Positions 25,137 to 32,619 of a DNA stretch of 64,000 bases are shown in pieces. The first letter of the stretch is position 1. Each line of letters starts with the position of its first letter. A program made the translations under genes and the position numbers. Source of the DNA: Geobacter sp. FeAm09 (GTDB taxonomy: Bacteria > Desulfobacterota > Desulfuromonadia > Geobacterales > Pseudopelobacteraceae); contig NZ_CP042466.1 of NCBI RefSeq assembly GCF_008330225.1, positions 1,312,501 through 1,376,500 of the forward strand. The letters run 5' to 3'. Below the pieces are notes generated by a model. It ran no database searches. It was not told the origin of the DNA and saw only the letters and a program-made list of their open reading frames with translations.

Positions 25137-26120
25137 TCAGAGCCGGGGGGGAAGAGGATGGTCGCCCGTCGCGTCCCGGTACTCGTCGAGCCCGTCGAAG
25201 AGGGTCGCCAGGATGGCCGGGTCCAGTTGATTGCCCGACATGGCTTCCATGATGCCCCGGGTATCGCTGTAGGAAAAACCGGGACGGTAGGGGCGGGAGG
25301 AACGCAGGGCGTCGTACACGTCGGCCGCCGCCACGATCCGGGCTTCCAGCGGGATGGCGTCTGTCCCGAGCCCCATGGGGTAGCCCCGGCCGTTATAGTA
25401 TTCGTGGTGGTGCAGGATGATGTTCACCACCGCAGCCGGCAGGTTGGCGGCCTCGGCCACGGTCGCTCCCCAGAGCGGGTGTTTGCGGATCACCTCCATC
25501 TCCTGGTCGGTCAGACCCCGCTCGGCATTCAGGATGGCCTCCGGGACGCCGATCTTGCCGCAGTCGTGGAGCCAGCTTCCCACCTTGAGGTCGTGCTTCG
25601 TTTCCATATCCAGCCCCATTCGCCGGGCGATGATCTCCGCATAGGTCGCCACCCGCTCGCAATGCCCCTTGGTGAGCGGGTCCTTCAGTTCGATGGTCTG
25701 CCCCAGGGCATGGAGGAGGAACTCCATGTCCTCGCTGGAGGCCCGCAGCATCCGGTAACGGCGCACTCCGTCACGCACGGCGGCAATCATCTGCGTATCC
25801 TGCCACGGTTTGGAGAGGAACCGGAACACCTCGCCGCTGTTGATGGCGCCCACCGCCATGGCCAGGTCGGCCTTGGAGGTCATGAGGATCTTGACGATGC
25901 TGTGGGAAAACTCCCGCATGCGGCTGAAGAGTTCAAGCCCGGTCATCTCGGGCATGTAGTAGTCGGAAACCACGATGGCCACCGACTTTTCCCTGATGAT
26001 CTCCAGGGCCTCCACGGGAGAATTGCAGGCAAGGACATTGGCGCCCATCCCGGTCAAAAGCTCGGCCGTATAGTTCAAGATGGTTTTGTCGTCATCCACG
26101 ACAAGAACGACTTCCTGCAT
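25137..26120 (-). CDS. Response regulator with HD-GYP c-di-GMP phosphodiesterase domain
   Basis: 327 residues. Receiver domain residues 1-120: LVVDDDKTIL (acidic pocket), VSDYYMPEM (phospho-Asp), ILMTSKAD and FLSKPW (conserved Lys). HD-GYP domain about 140-320: HCERVATYAEI, WLHDCGKIGVP (HD pair), HHHEYYNGRGYP (GYP loop) and ADVYDALRSSRPYRP. All metal ligands expected for hydrolysis are present. The ATG at 26120 has GGAGGGGGCTGC upstream. There is no kinase gene next to it. It may oppose the diguanylate cyclase at 2988-3878. Confidence 0.94.
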   Translation of the reverse strand: MQEVVLVVDDDKTILNYTAELLTGMGANVLACNSPVEALEIIREKSVAIVVSDYYMPEMTGLELFSRMREFSHSIVKILMTSKADLAMAVGAINSGEVFRFLSKPWQDTQMIAAVRDGVRRYRMLRASSEDMEFLLHALGQTIELKDPLTKGHCERVATYAEIIARRMGLDMETKHDLKVGSWLHDCGKIGVPEAILNAERGLTDQEMEVIRKHPLWGATVAEAANLPAAVVNIILHHHEYYNGRGYPMGLGTDAIPLEARIVAAADVYDALRSSRPYRPGFSYSDTRGIMEAMSGNQLDPAILATLFDGLDEYRDATGDHPLPPRL

Positions 26121-26225
26121 GCAGCCCCCTCCAGCCGTTGGTATATAACTGATTAAAATATGTCCCCGGCGGGCTACCGTCAATTATAATTAACTTAATG
26201 ATTGCCGGCTAACCCCTCTTGCTAA

Positions 26226-26254
26226 TTGCATTTGCCGAGGTATTTTCGTATAGT
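26226..26254 (+). promoter_or_regulatory. Possible promoter of hisI
   Basis: TTGCAT and TATAGT are 17 bases apart, 30 bases before the hisI start. Moderate match. Confidence 0.4.
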
Positions 26255-26284
26255 CTCGAACTCAAACTATTTATGGGGGCGCAG

Positions 26285-26665
26285 ATGATTCAGATCGATT
26301 TCGACAAGATGGGCGGCCTGATCCCGGCCGTTATCCAGGACCATGTGTCCGGTGAGGTGCTCATGGTGGCCTTCATGGACAAAAAGACCCTGGACCTGAC
26401 CCTGGAAAGCGGCAAGACCTGGTTTTTCAGCCGCACCCGCAACAAGTACTGGATGAAGGGCGAGGAGTCGGGCAACACCCAGGAGGTGGTGGAGGTCCTG
26501 ACCGACTGCGACGCCGACACCGTGGTGATCAAGGTGAAGCAGAACGGCCCGGCCGCCTGCCATACGGGCAACCGCAGCTGCTTTTACGTCAAGTGGGAAA
26601 ATGGCGAGTGGGTGGAGCATTCGAATCCGCTTTTTAACCCGGACGAGGTCTATAAGAAAGGATGA
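26285..26665 (+). CDS. hisI: Phosphoribosyl-AMP cyclohydrolase
   Basis: 126 residues, the stand-alone HisI without the HisE pyrophosphatase domain. It opens the purine ring of PR-AMP in histidine synthesis using Zn and Mg. Motifs: PAVIQDHVSGEVLMVAFMD, SGKTWFFSRTRNKYWMKGE, LTDCDADTV (metal Asp/Cys) and ACHTGNRSCFY (zinc Cys). The ATG at 26285 follows GGGGGCGCAG; an ATG at 26273 is also in frame. It is followed by a palindromic repeat and then hisG in the same direction. Confidence 0.95.
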   Translation: MIQIDFDKMGGLIPAVIQDHVSGEVLMVAFMDKKTLDLTLESGKTWFFSRTRNKYWMKGEESGNTQEVVEVLTDCDADTVVIKVKQNGPAACHTGNRSCFYVKWENGEWVEHSNPLFNPDEVYKKG

Positions 26666-26785
26666 ATGCGCCTTTTCCGCAATCCCGGCGTTGACCTTCG
26701 GGATGCTGTCGTGCGGCGTAGCGCTGCTACGCCTCCTCGGCATCCCTCGGTCGCCTTGGCCTTGCGAAAAAATCGCATCCACTAG
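26661..26785. repeat. Palindromic repeat between hisI and hisG
   Basis: The centre GGCGTAGCGCTGCTACGCC is a perfect hairpin identical to the core of MITE copy 2 (58704-58823), framed by GGATGC...GCATCC. Weaker outer arms (TGCGCCTTTTCCGCAA / TTGCGAAAAAATCGCA) differ from the AGGTTGTTG ends. It is therefore a relative or a hybrid. It begins at the end of hisI and may affect hisI-hisG read-through. Confidence 0.65.
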
Positions 26786-26811
26786 GAAATTCAAAGCCAT
26801 GCGAGGTTGCA

Positions 26812-27687
26812 ATGTCTGATATTTTAAATTTCGGTATTCCTAAAGGTAGTTTGGAAAACGCCACCGTCGAGCTGTTCAAAAAGGCCGGCTGGCAGATCAG
26901 CATCTCCTCCCGCAGCTACTTTCCCGGCGTTGACGATGCAGAGATGAACTGCAAGCTCATCCGCCCCCAGGAGATGGGCAAGTATGTGGAGCGGGGCACC
27001 ATCGATGCCGGGATCGCCGGCCGCGACTGGGTGCGGGAGAACGAGGCGGACGTGGTGGAGGTCTGCGAGATGGTCTACTCCAAGGTGTCACGCCGCCCGG
27101 CCCGCTGGGTGCTGGTGGTGGGGAGCGACTCCAAGGTCCAGGGGCCGGAAGACCTGCACGGCGCCACCATCTCCACCGAACTGGTCGGTTTCACCAAACG
27201 CTACTTTGCCGAGCGCAACATCCCGGTGAACGTGGAGTTCTCCTGGGGCGCCACCGAGGCCAAGGTGGTTGACGGCCTGTGCGACGCCATCGTGGAGGTG
27301 ACCGAAACCGGCTCCACCATCAAGGCCAACGGCCTGCGCATCGTCTGCGACCTGATGGAGTCGGTGCCGGTCCTGCTCGCCAGCTCGTCGGCCTGGGCGG
27401 ACCCCTGGAAGCGGGAGAAGATCGAGCAGATCGCCACCCTCCTGAAATCATCCCTGGCCGCCGAGGGGATGGTGGGGCTCAAGATGAACGCCCCGGCCGA
27501 CCGGATCGAGGCCATCACCAAGGTCCTCCCCAGCCTGAAGAACCCCACCGTGTCGCACCTGTACAACTCCGACTGGCTCTCGGTGGAGAGCATCATGTCC
27601 GAGAAGGAGGTGCGCCGCGTCGTGCCGGAGCTGTTGAAGCTGGGCGCGGAGGGGATTATCGAGTATCCGCTGAATAAAATTATTTAA
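26812..27687 (+). CDS. hisG: ATP phosphoribosyltransferase, long form
   Basis: 291 residues, the hexameric HisG_L with a C-terminal regulatory domain, so no HisZ partner is needed. It commits PRPP and ATP to histidine synthesis and is inhibited by histidine. Motifs: [39 protein letters not shown] (in parts), [36 protein letters not shown]; the C-terminal ACT-like part is about 215-290. The ATG follows GAGGTTGCA. It is downstream of hisI across a repeat. Confidence 0.95.
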   Translation: MSDILNFGIPKGSLENATVELFKKAGWQISISSRSYFPGVDDAEMNCKLIRPQEMGKYVERGTIDAGIAGRDWVRENEADVVEVCEMVYSKVSRRPARWVLVVGSDSKVQGPEDLHGATISTELVGFTKRYFAERNIPVNVEFSWGATEAKVVDGLCDAIVEVTETGSTIKANGLRIVCDLMESVPVLLASSSAWADPWKREKIEQIATLLKSSLAAEGMVGLKMNAPADRIEAITKVLPSLKNPTVSHLYNSDWLSVESIMSEKEVRRVVPELLKLGAEGIIEYPLNKII

Positions 27688-27696
27688 GATAGAGAC

Positions 27697-27855
27697 GAAG
27701 CTCACCACGGAGGACACAGAGGACACGGAGGAAGGCGAAAATCTTGATAAACAGGGAAGCCCATTTTGACTTTCCCCTGTTGATCGCTGCTTCCTCCGTC
27801 TTATTGAGTTTTGATTTTCCTCAGTGTCCCTCCGTGTCCTCCGTGGTAAAGCTTT
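27697..27855. repeat. CACAGAG-family element with two facing arms (R7)
   Basis: CTCACCACGGAGGACACAGA (27701) faces TCCCTCCGTGTCCTCCGTGG (27826-27845). An inner pair GATAAACAGGG / CCCCTGTTGATC is present. It begins about ten bases after the hisG stop and ends just before the next gene. No gene is inside. Confidence 0.78.
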
Positions 27856-27873
27856 TGTAAAGGAGACGTACCC

Positions 27874-28071
27874 ATGTCCTGTACCAGAACCGGCGACGAC
27901 TGTCACTGCACCTATACCCCGGCCTGCCCGCGACGCGGCAACTGCTGCCAGTGCGTGGCCTATCACCGCGACAAAGGCCAGGCTACCGGCTGCATGTTCA
28001 CCCCGGAAGGGGAGAAGAGCTATGACCGCTCCCTGGCCAACCTGATGCGGGACCGCAAGATCTCCCTGTAG
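27874..28071 (+). CDS. Small Cys-rich protein (DUF6485-like)
   Basis: 65 residues with eight cysteines in a compact pattern (SCTRTGDDCHCTYTPACPRR, then GNCCQCVAYH and TGCMF), suggesting zinc or iron-sulfur binding. The ATG follows AAAGGAGACGTACCC, a strong ribosome-binding site, so it is a real gene despite its size. I associate it with DUF6485, whose role is unknown. It stands alone after repeat R7 and has a hairpin terminator. Confidence 0.75.
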   Translation: MSCTRTGDDCHCTYTPACPRRGNCCQCVAYHRDKGQATGCMFTPEGEKSYDRSLANLMRDRKISL

Positions 28072-28116
28072 GGCGCGGTCCCTGTGGCAGAATCAACAAC
28101 CGGCGACCACCCCTGG

Positions 28117-28145
28117 CCCCTCCTGAATCAAGGAGGGGGATTTTA
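28117..28145 (+). terminator. Hairpin after the Cys-rich gene
   Basis: CCCCTCCT pairs with AGGAGGGG around six bases, followed by GATTTT. Moderate terminator. Confidence 0.55.
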
Positions 28146-28163
28146 ATTGGCCCCCAAAAAACT

Positions 28164-29063
28164 ATGCTCACCTTTGAAGTAACCCACAACGACCATTGCC
28201 GCAGGCTGGAAAGCTTCCTGCGCACCCTCATGCCCAGCGCCTCCCCCGGCTATTGCCGCAAGCTGATCAAGAACGGCGCGGCCAAGCTCAACGCCGCCGT
28301 TGCCACGCCCGACACCCTGCTGGCCGTGAACGACCGGGTCACCCTCAAGGAGAGTGCCGCCACCACCTCGCTGCTCAGCCCGACCCGCCCGGAGCTGGAT
28401 CTGCTCTATGAGGACGACCAGGTGGCTATGGTCAACAAACCGGCCGGCCTCCCCATGCACCGTACCGCGGAGCGGGAGGCCAACCTGGTTGATGCGGGGA
28501 TGGCCTATATGGCCTGGCGCGGCACTCCGTGCAAGCTCTACCCGGTGAACCGCCTGGACCGGGGGACCTCGGGGGCCGTGATCCTGGCCAAGAGTTCCTC
28601 GGCAGCCGGCATGTTCGGCCGCCAGGTCAAGGAAACCGGCCTGGACAAGCTCTACCTGGCGCTGGTGGCGGAAATTCCCGACGAGAGCGGCGTCATCGCC
28701 GAGCCGCTGGACGGCAAGGAGTCCGAGACCCGCTATACGGTCCTGCTGCACGGCGCGGGGAACGCCCTGTTGGCCGTGACCCCCATCAGCGGGCGCATGC
28801 ATCAGATCAGGCGGCATCTGGGGATGATCGGCCACCCGGTGCTGGGCGACAAACGCTACGGCCTGGGGGAACTGCCCGATTACGACGGGTTTGCCCTCCA
28901 TTCGTTCCGCACGGTCGTAGTGCGCCCGGAGGCGGGGCCGCTGACGGTCTGCGCGCCGTTGCCGGAGGGGTTCTGGGGGCTGGTGGAGCGGTATCTGGGG
29001 GAACAGCCTGAGGCTGTTGTGAGGCGGCTGGATGCGTGTTTGGGAGGGATGGACGGCATGTAG
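28164..29063 (+). CDS. RluA-family pseudouridine synthase
   Basis: 299 residues. An S4-like N-terminal part (RRLESFLRTLMPSAS, CRKLIKNGAAKLN) precedes the catalytic domain. The catalytic Asp lies in NRLDRGTSGAV; other motifs are VNKPAGLPMH, KLYLALV, GRMHQIRRHL and GHPVLGDKRYG. It isomerises uridine in rRNA or tRNA; the site cannot be told from sequence. No clear ribosome-binding site precedes the ATG, so leaderless or coupled translation is possible. The C terminus is about 30 residues longer than RluA itself. Confidence 0.9.
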   Translation: MLTFEVTHNDHCRRLESFLRTLMPSASPGYCRKLIKNGAAKLNAAVATPDTLLAVNDRVTLKESAATTSLLSPTRPELDLLYEDDQVAMVNKPAGLPMHRTAEREANLVDAGMAYMAWRGTPCKLYPVNRLDRGTSGAVILAKSSSAAGMFGRQVKETGLDKLYLALVAEIPDESGVIAEPLDGKESETRYTVLLHGAGNALLAVTPISGRMHQIRRHLGMIGHPVLGDKRYGLGELPDYDGFALHSFRTVVVRPEAGPLTVCAPLPEGFWGLVERYLGEQPEAVVRRLDACLGGMDGM

Positions 29064-29125
29064 TGGGGCGGTCCCGTTTTCCTTTCGGGTGCCTCCTCGC
29101 GGGAGTGTTTTTGTGGTTGATGGTT

Positions 29126-29163
29126 CCCTCTGTGTCTCCGCGTCTCTGTAGAGGCCGATTTCA
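29126..29163. repeat. Dispersed CACAGAG-type repeat, single arm (R8)
   Basis: CCCTCTGTGTCTCCGCGTCT then CTGTAGAGGCCGATTT, a single worn arm after the pseudouridine synthase gene. Confidence 0.55.
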
Positions 29164-29249
29164 AATTTTTTATGTCGCGTAAATTATTTAATTTGTGCAC
29201 GAAATATGTCGGTCAACGAATTCTACACCGGCTTGTGGGCATTTTCCGG

Positions 29250-29278
29250 TTGATCGACGGGGCGGATGGGATTATAAA
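29250..29278 (+). promoter_or_regulatory. Sigma70-type promoter of the LEA-like gene
   Basis: TTGATC and TATAAA are 17 bases apart, 37 bases before the ATG of the gene at 29315. Good match by eye. Confidence 0.55.
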
Positions 29279-29314
29279 AGTTCAATTTTAACCTATTCCA
29301 AAGGAGGAATAACG

Positions 29315-29746
29315 ATGAAAAGGAACATTGCTGTCTGTGCCGCGATTCTTGCCAACCTGATGTTTGCCGCCGGTGTCATGGCTGCCGACCCGCTGCAGAA
29401 AACCGACGACGTGCTGAACAAGTCGGCCGCAACCGTGGACAAGGCCGCCAAGAAGAAAGCCGATGCAAAAGCCAAGGCAACCGATGTGAAAGCCAAGGCT
29501 GGCCAGAAAGAAGCCGATGTAAAGGCAAAGGCTACCCAGAAAGAAGCCGACGTGAAAGCCAAGGCTGCCAAGAAAGAGGCCGACGTCAAGGATAAGGCAA
29601 AGGCCAAAACCGATGCCGCCAAGGCCAAGAAGCAGCAGGCCGAAGGCAAGGTTGACGCCGCCAAGAAAAAGAAAGATGCCGTGACCAAGGATGCCAAGGA
29701 TCTCAAGGAAGGCACCATGAAAGATATGCAGGACATGAAAAAATAG
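29315..29746 (+). CDS. Exported Ala/Lys-rich LEA-like protein
   Basis: 143 residues. Signal peptide residues 1-25 (KRN, hydrophobic core, cleavage VMA-AD). The mature part is almost only A, K, D, E, T, V and Q. It contains 11-residue repeats KAKAGQKEADV, KAKATQKEADV and KAKAAKKEADV, the hallmark period of group 3 LEA proteins and long amphipathic helices. No cysteine or catalytic motif follows the signal peptide. The ATG follows AAAGGAGGAATAACG, a very strong ribosome-binding site, and promoter and terminator are both good, so high expression is likely. A role in desiccation, membrane or envelope protection is inferred. Confidence 0.72.
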   Translation: MKRNIAVCAAILANLMFAAGVMAADPLQKTDDVLNKSAATVDKAAKKKADAKAKATDVKAKAGQKEADVKAKATQKEADVKAKAAKKEADVKDKAKAKTDAAKAKKQQAEGKVDAAKKKKDAVTKDAKDLKEGTMKDMQDMKK

Positions 29747-29778
29747 TCGATCAGTATCGGCACTGATCGCTTCATGTG

Positions 29779-29808
29779 AAAAGCCGCACATCCCCGTGCG
29801 GCTTTTTC
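29779..29808 (+). terminator. Terminator of the LEA-like gene
   Basis: AAAAGCCGCAC pairs with GTGCGGCTTTT around six bases, with a T run. Confidence 0.9.
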
Positions 29809-29870
29809 TGTTTTATCCCTGCCCGTAATGTAGTACAAAGCAGACACCATACACCGAAGGAGGGGCAAGC

Positions 29871-30653
29871 ATGAGCGGACAGACCATCTTCATCACCGGG
29901 GCATCGGCAGGCTTCGGCGCAGCCTGTGCCCGTATCTTCGCCCAGACGGCCCGTCAGGATCAAGCGATTGTCCGCCTGATCCTGACGGCCCGGCGCATCG
30001 ATCCTTTGCTGGCCTTGCAGAAAGAGTTGGCCGGCATGGCCGATATCCACATCATCCCGCTGGACGTGCGCGACCGGGAGGCGGTGAAGGGCGCGGTGGA
30101 CGCGCTGCCGCCGGCCTTCCGCGAGATCGACGTGCTGATCAACAACGCCGGCCTGGCCCTGGGACTGGAACCGGCCCACCAGGTCAACCTGGACGATTGG
30201 GAGACCATGGTGGACACCAACATCAAGGGGCTGATGTACTGCACCCGCCTGATCCTGCCCGGCATGGTGGCCCGCAACCGGGGGCACATCGTCAATATCA
30301 GCTCGACCGCCAGTTCGTGGCCCTATCCGGGGGGCAACGTGTACGGCGGCACCAAGGCCTTTGTGACCCAGTTCTCCCGCAACCTGCGCTGCGACCTGTT
30401 GGGGACCAAGGTGCGGGTGACCTGCATCCAGCCCGGCATGGCCGAGACCGAGTTTTCCAAGGTCCGCTTCAAGGGGGACGATGCAAAGGCGGCCCAGGTG
30501 TACGAAGGGGTCGAAGCCCTGACGGCCGTGGATATCGCCGAGACGGTGCTGTGGACGGTGAACCGCCCGGCCCACGTGAACATCAACACCCTGGAGGTCA
30601 TGTCCATCGACCAGGCCTGGGCGCCGTTCGCCATCCACCGGGAGACACAATAA
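29871..30653 (+). CDS. Short-chain dehydrogenase (YdfG-like)
   Basis: 260 residues. NAD(P) motif TGASAGFG (residues 10-17), NNAGLALG, catalytic Ser in ISSTASS and Tyr/Lys in YGGTKAF. LINNAGLALGLEPAH and VRVTCIQPGMAETEFS resemble the YdfG group, NADP-dependent 3-hydroxy acid or malonic semialdehyde reductases. The basic residues after strand 2 (ARR) suggest NADPH. The ATG follows AAGGAGGGGCAAGC. It appears monocistronic. Confidence 0.88.
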   Translation: MSGQTIFITGASAGFGAACARIFAQTARQDQAIVRLILTARRIDPLLALQKELAGMADIHIIPLDVRDREAVKGAVDALPPAFREIDVLINNAGLALGLEPAHQVNLDDWETMVDTNIKGLMYCTRLILPGMVARNRGHIVNISSTASSWPYPGGNVYGGTKAFVTQFSRNLRCDLLGTKVRVTCIQPGMAETEFSKVRFKGDDAKAAQVYEGVEALTAVDIAETVLWTVNRPAHVNINTLEVMSIDQAWAPFAIHRETQ

Positions 30654-30672
30654 CGGCACTGGCCCACCGTGG

Positions 30673-30700
30673 TTCCCCCCTTTGATAAAGAGGGAAGATT
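30673..30700 (+). terminator. Weak hairpin after the SDR gene
   Basis: TTCCCCCCTTT pairs imperfectly with AAGAGGGAA, followed by GATTGTTTA. Possible terminator. Confidence 0.4.
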
Positions 30701-30734
30701 GTTTATATCAACCGCAGGATGAAGAGGATAAGGC

Positions 30735-31409
30735 ATGGCTAAGGAATTATACGTAGGGCATCTGTCGGAAGAGGTGACGGAAGAGGACCTGTACCGGTTG
30801 TTCTCGGTGATGGGGGTGGTCACCTCGGTGCACCTGATCGTCGACCCCGAGACCAGGGAGTTCAAGCGCTGCGGCTACGTGCGCATGGCGGCCACCGTGG
30901 ACCCCAAGGAGGTGGCCGAGACCCTGGACGGCGCGTACCTGATCGACCGGGTCATCACGGTGAGCATCGCCCGGGAGCAGAAACCGGACAAGCCGGGCAA
31001 AGGGGGCAAAGGGGGCAAGGCGGGTGGGCCCCGGAGAACGGGACCCGGCGGCGGGGCCAAAGCAGGGGCCGGAGCGAAGTTCGGTGCGAAGCCGAAGCCG
31101 GCTGCGGGCGCAAAGCCGGGGGTTGGCACAAGGCCGGCTGCGGGGCTCAAACCTGCTGTCGAAGCGAGAACCGGTGCCGGGGTGCGGGCTGAGGCCGGAA
31201 CGAGGAGTGGCACAGGACCCCGGGGCAATGCCGGGGTAAAGGGTGCCACGGGGGGAAGGGCTGGTGCGGCGACAAGGGCTGGTGCGGAAACCCGATCCTC
31301 CGGTGCCGGAACGAGGTCTGGCGCCGGTGCAAGGCCGGCAAGCGGTGACCGCAGCGGCAGGCCCTCCCGTCCCGGCGGCGACAGGAAAGGGCCGCGCAAA
31401 GGGCGTTAA
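30735..31409 (+). CDS. RRM RNA-binding protein with long disordered basic tail
   Basis: 224 residues. One RNA-recognition motif (residues 1-82): RNP2 is LYVGHL, RNP1 is KRCGYVRM, with Cys-Gly-Tyr where Gly-Phe-Gly/Ala-Phe is usual. Residues 85-224 are a low-complexity tail of G, A, R, K, P, T and S (GKGGKGGKAGG, then GAGTRSG-like units, ending GDRKGPRKGR). Bacterial RRM proteins normally have a short Gly tail; this one is about 140 residues. The tail should be disordered and bind RNA non-specifically. The DNA stays in one frame despite many repeats. Confidence 0.82.
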   Translation: MAKELYVGHLSEEVTEEDLYRLFSVMGVVTSVHLIVDPETREFKRCGYVRMAATVDPKEVAETLDGAYLIDRVITVSIAREQKPDKPGKGGKGGKAGGPRRTGPGGGAKAGAGAKFGAKPKPAAGAKPGVGTRPAAGLKPAVEARTGAGVRAEAGTRSGTGPRGNAGVKGATGGRAGAATRAGAETRSSGAGTRSGAGARPASGDRSGRPSRPGGDRKGPRKGR

Positions 31410-31426
31410 CGATTATTCAAGAAAGA

Positions 31427-31637
31427 CAAATCTGCATCTCACAGAGCGCACAGAGGCACAGAGAAAAATCGAATTTACAGGGATGAACAGGATAACAACA
31501 TATAATCATGAAAAAGGTTATGTCTTTACCCAAAATCTGGTTTCAGGTTATATCCCCTTCATCCTGTTCATCCTTGTAAATAGGTTCTGCTTTTGACGTC
31601 CTCTGTGCCTCTGTGCGCTCTGTGAGATGCAGATTTA
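31427..31637. repeat. Nested palindromic element of the CACAGAG family (R9)
   Basis: Outer arms CTGCATCTCACAGAGCGCAC (31432) and GTGCGCTCTGTGAGATGCAG (to 31632) are perfect inverted copies. An inner pair TTTACAGGGATGAACAGGAT / ATCCTGTTCATCCTTGTAAA lies inside. The layout is as in R3 (10334-10539). The right end carries the TAA stop (31635-31637) of the alcohol dehydrogenase. Confidence 0.88.
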
Positions 31638-32617
31638 CGGCACCAGCACCCCGGCTCCCCTGATCCTCCCCGCCCGCAGGGCCGCCAACGCCTCGTTGGC
31701 CTGCTCCAGGGAGAAGATCTCCACCTCGGTCTTGACCGGCACCCGGGGCGCCAGTTTCAGGAACTCCTCCCCATCGCGGCGGGTCAGGTTGGCCACCGAG
31801 ACGATGCTTCGCTCCCCCCACAGGAGGTTGTAGGAAAAGGCCGGTATGTCGCTCATGTGGATGCCGCCGCAGACCACGATCCCCCTTTGTCCACCGCGCG
31901 GAGCGCCGCCGGCACCAGCTCCCCCGCCGGGGCGAAGATGATGGCCGCGTCCAGGGGGAACGGTGGCGGATCGAAGGAACCGCCCGCCCAACATGCCCCC
32001 ATCTCCCGCGCAAAACTTTGCCCCGCCGCGTCTCTCGGGCGGGTGAAGGCGTACACCTCCCGCCCCTGCCAGACCGCCACCTGGGTCACGATGTGGGCTG
32101 CGGCCCCGAAACCGTAGATGCCGAGCCGTTTTCCTGCCCCGGCCATGCGCAGGCAGCGGTAGCCGATGAGCCCGGCGCAGAGGAGCGGCGCGGCCTGGGT
32201 GTCGGGATACCCCGCCGGCAGGGGGAAGCAGAAGCGGCTGTCGGCGGTGCAGTAGTCGGCAAAGCCGCCGTTCTTCTGGTAGCCGGTGAACAGCGCCCGG
32301 TCGCAGAGGTTTTCCCGCCCCGACCGGCAAAAATCACACTCCCCGCAGGTGCCCCCCAGCCAGGGGACCCCCACCCGGTCGCCGGGCCGGAACCCGGTCA
32401 CACCCTCCCCAAGCGCCGCAACGACCCCCACGATCTGATGCCCCGGTATCAATGGCAGCCTGGGCTCGGTCAACTCCCCGTCCACCACGTGCAGATCGGT
32501 ACGGCAGATGCCGCACGCCGCAACCTTCAGGAGCAGTTCTCCGGCAGACGGCTGGGGGATGGGGATCTCCCGCAGCTCCAGCGCACTTCCCCCATGTTCC
32601 ATGACCATTGCCCGCAT
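31635..32617 (-). pseudogene. Zinc alcohol dehydrogenase, frame broken at a G5 run
   Basis: The ATG at 32617 follows GAGGGAGTAGCC, two bases after the MocR gene. The first ~245 residues are a clear MDR enzyme: catalytic zinc GICRTDLH and PGHQIVGVV, structural zinc CGECDFCRSGRENLC, and coenzyme loop IYGFGAAAH. The frame ends early after KGGSWS. One extra G in the run of five (plus-strand C 31881-31885) restores IVVCGGIHMSDIPAF and the remaining ~80 residues to 31635. Restored length is about 327, fitting the AdhA-type family. As written, it would lack the C-terminal substrate/dimer region. Confidence 0.8.
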
Positions 32618-32619
32618 GG

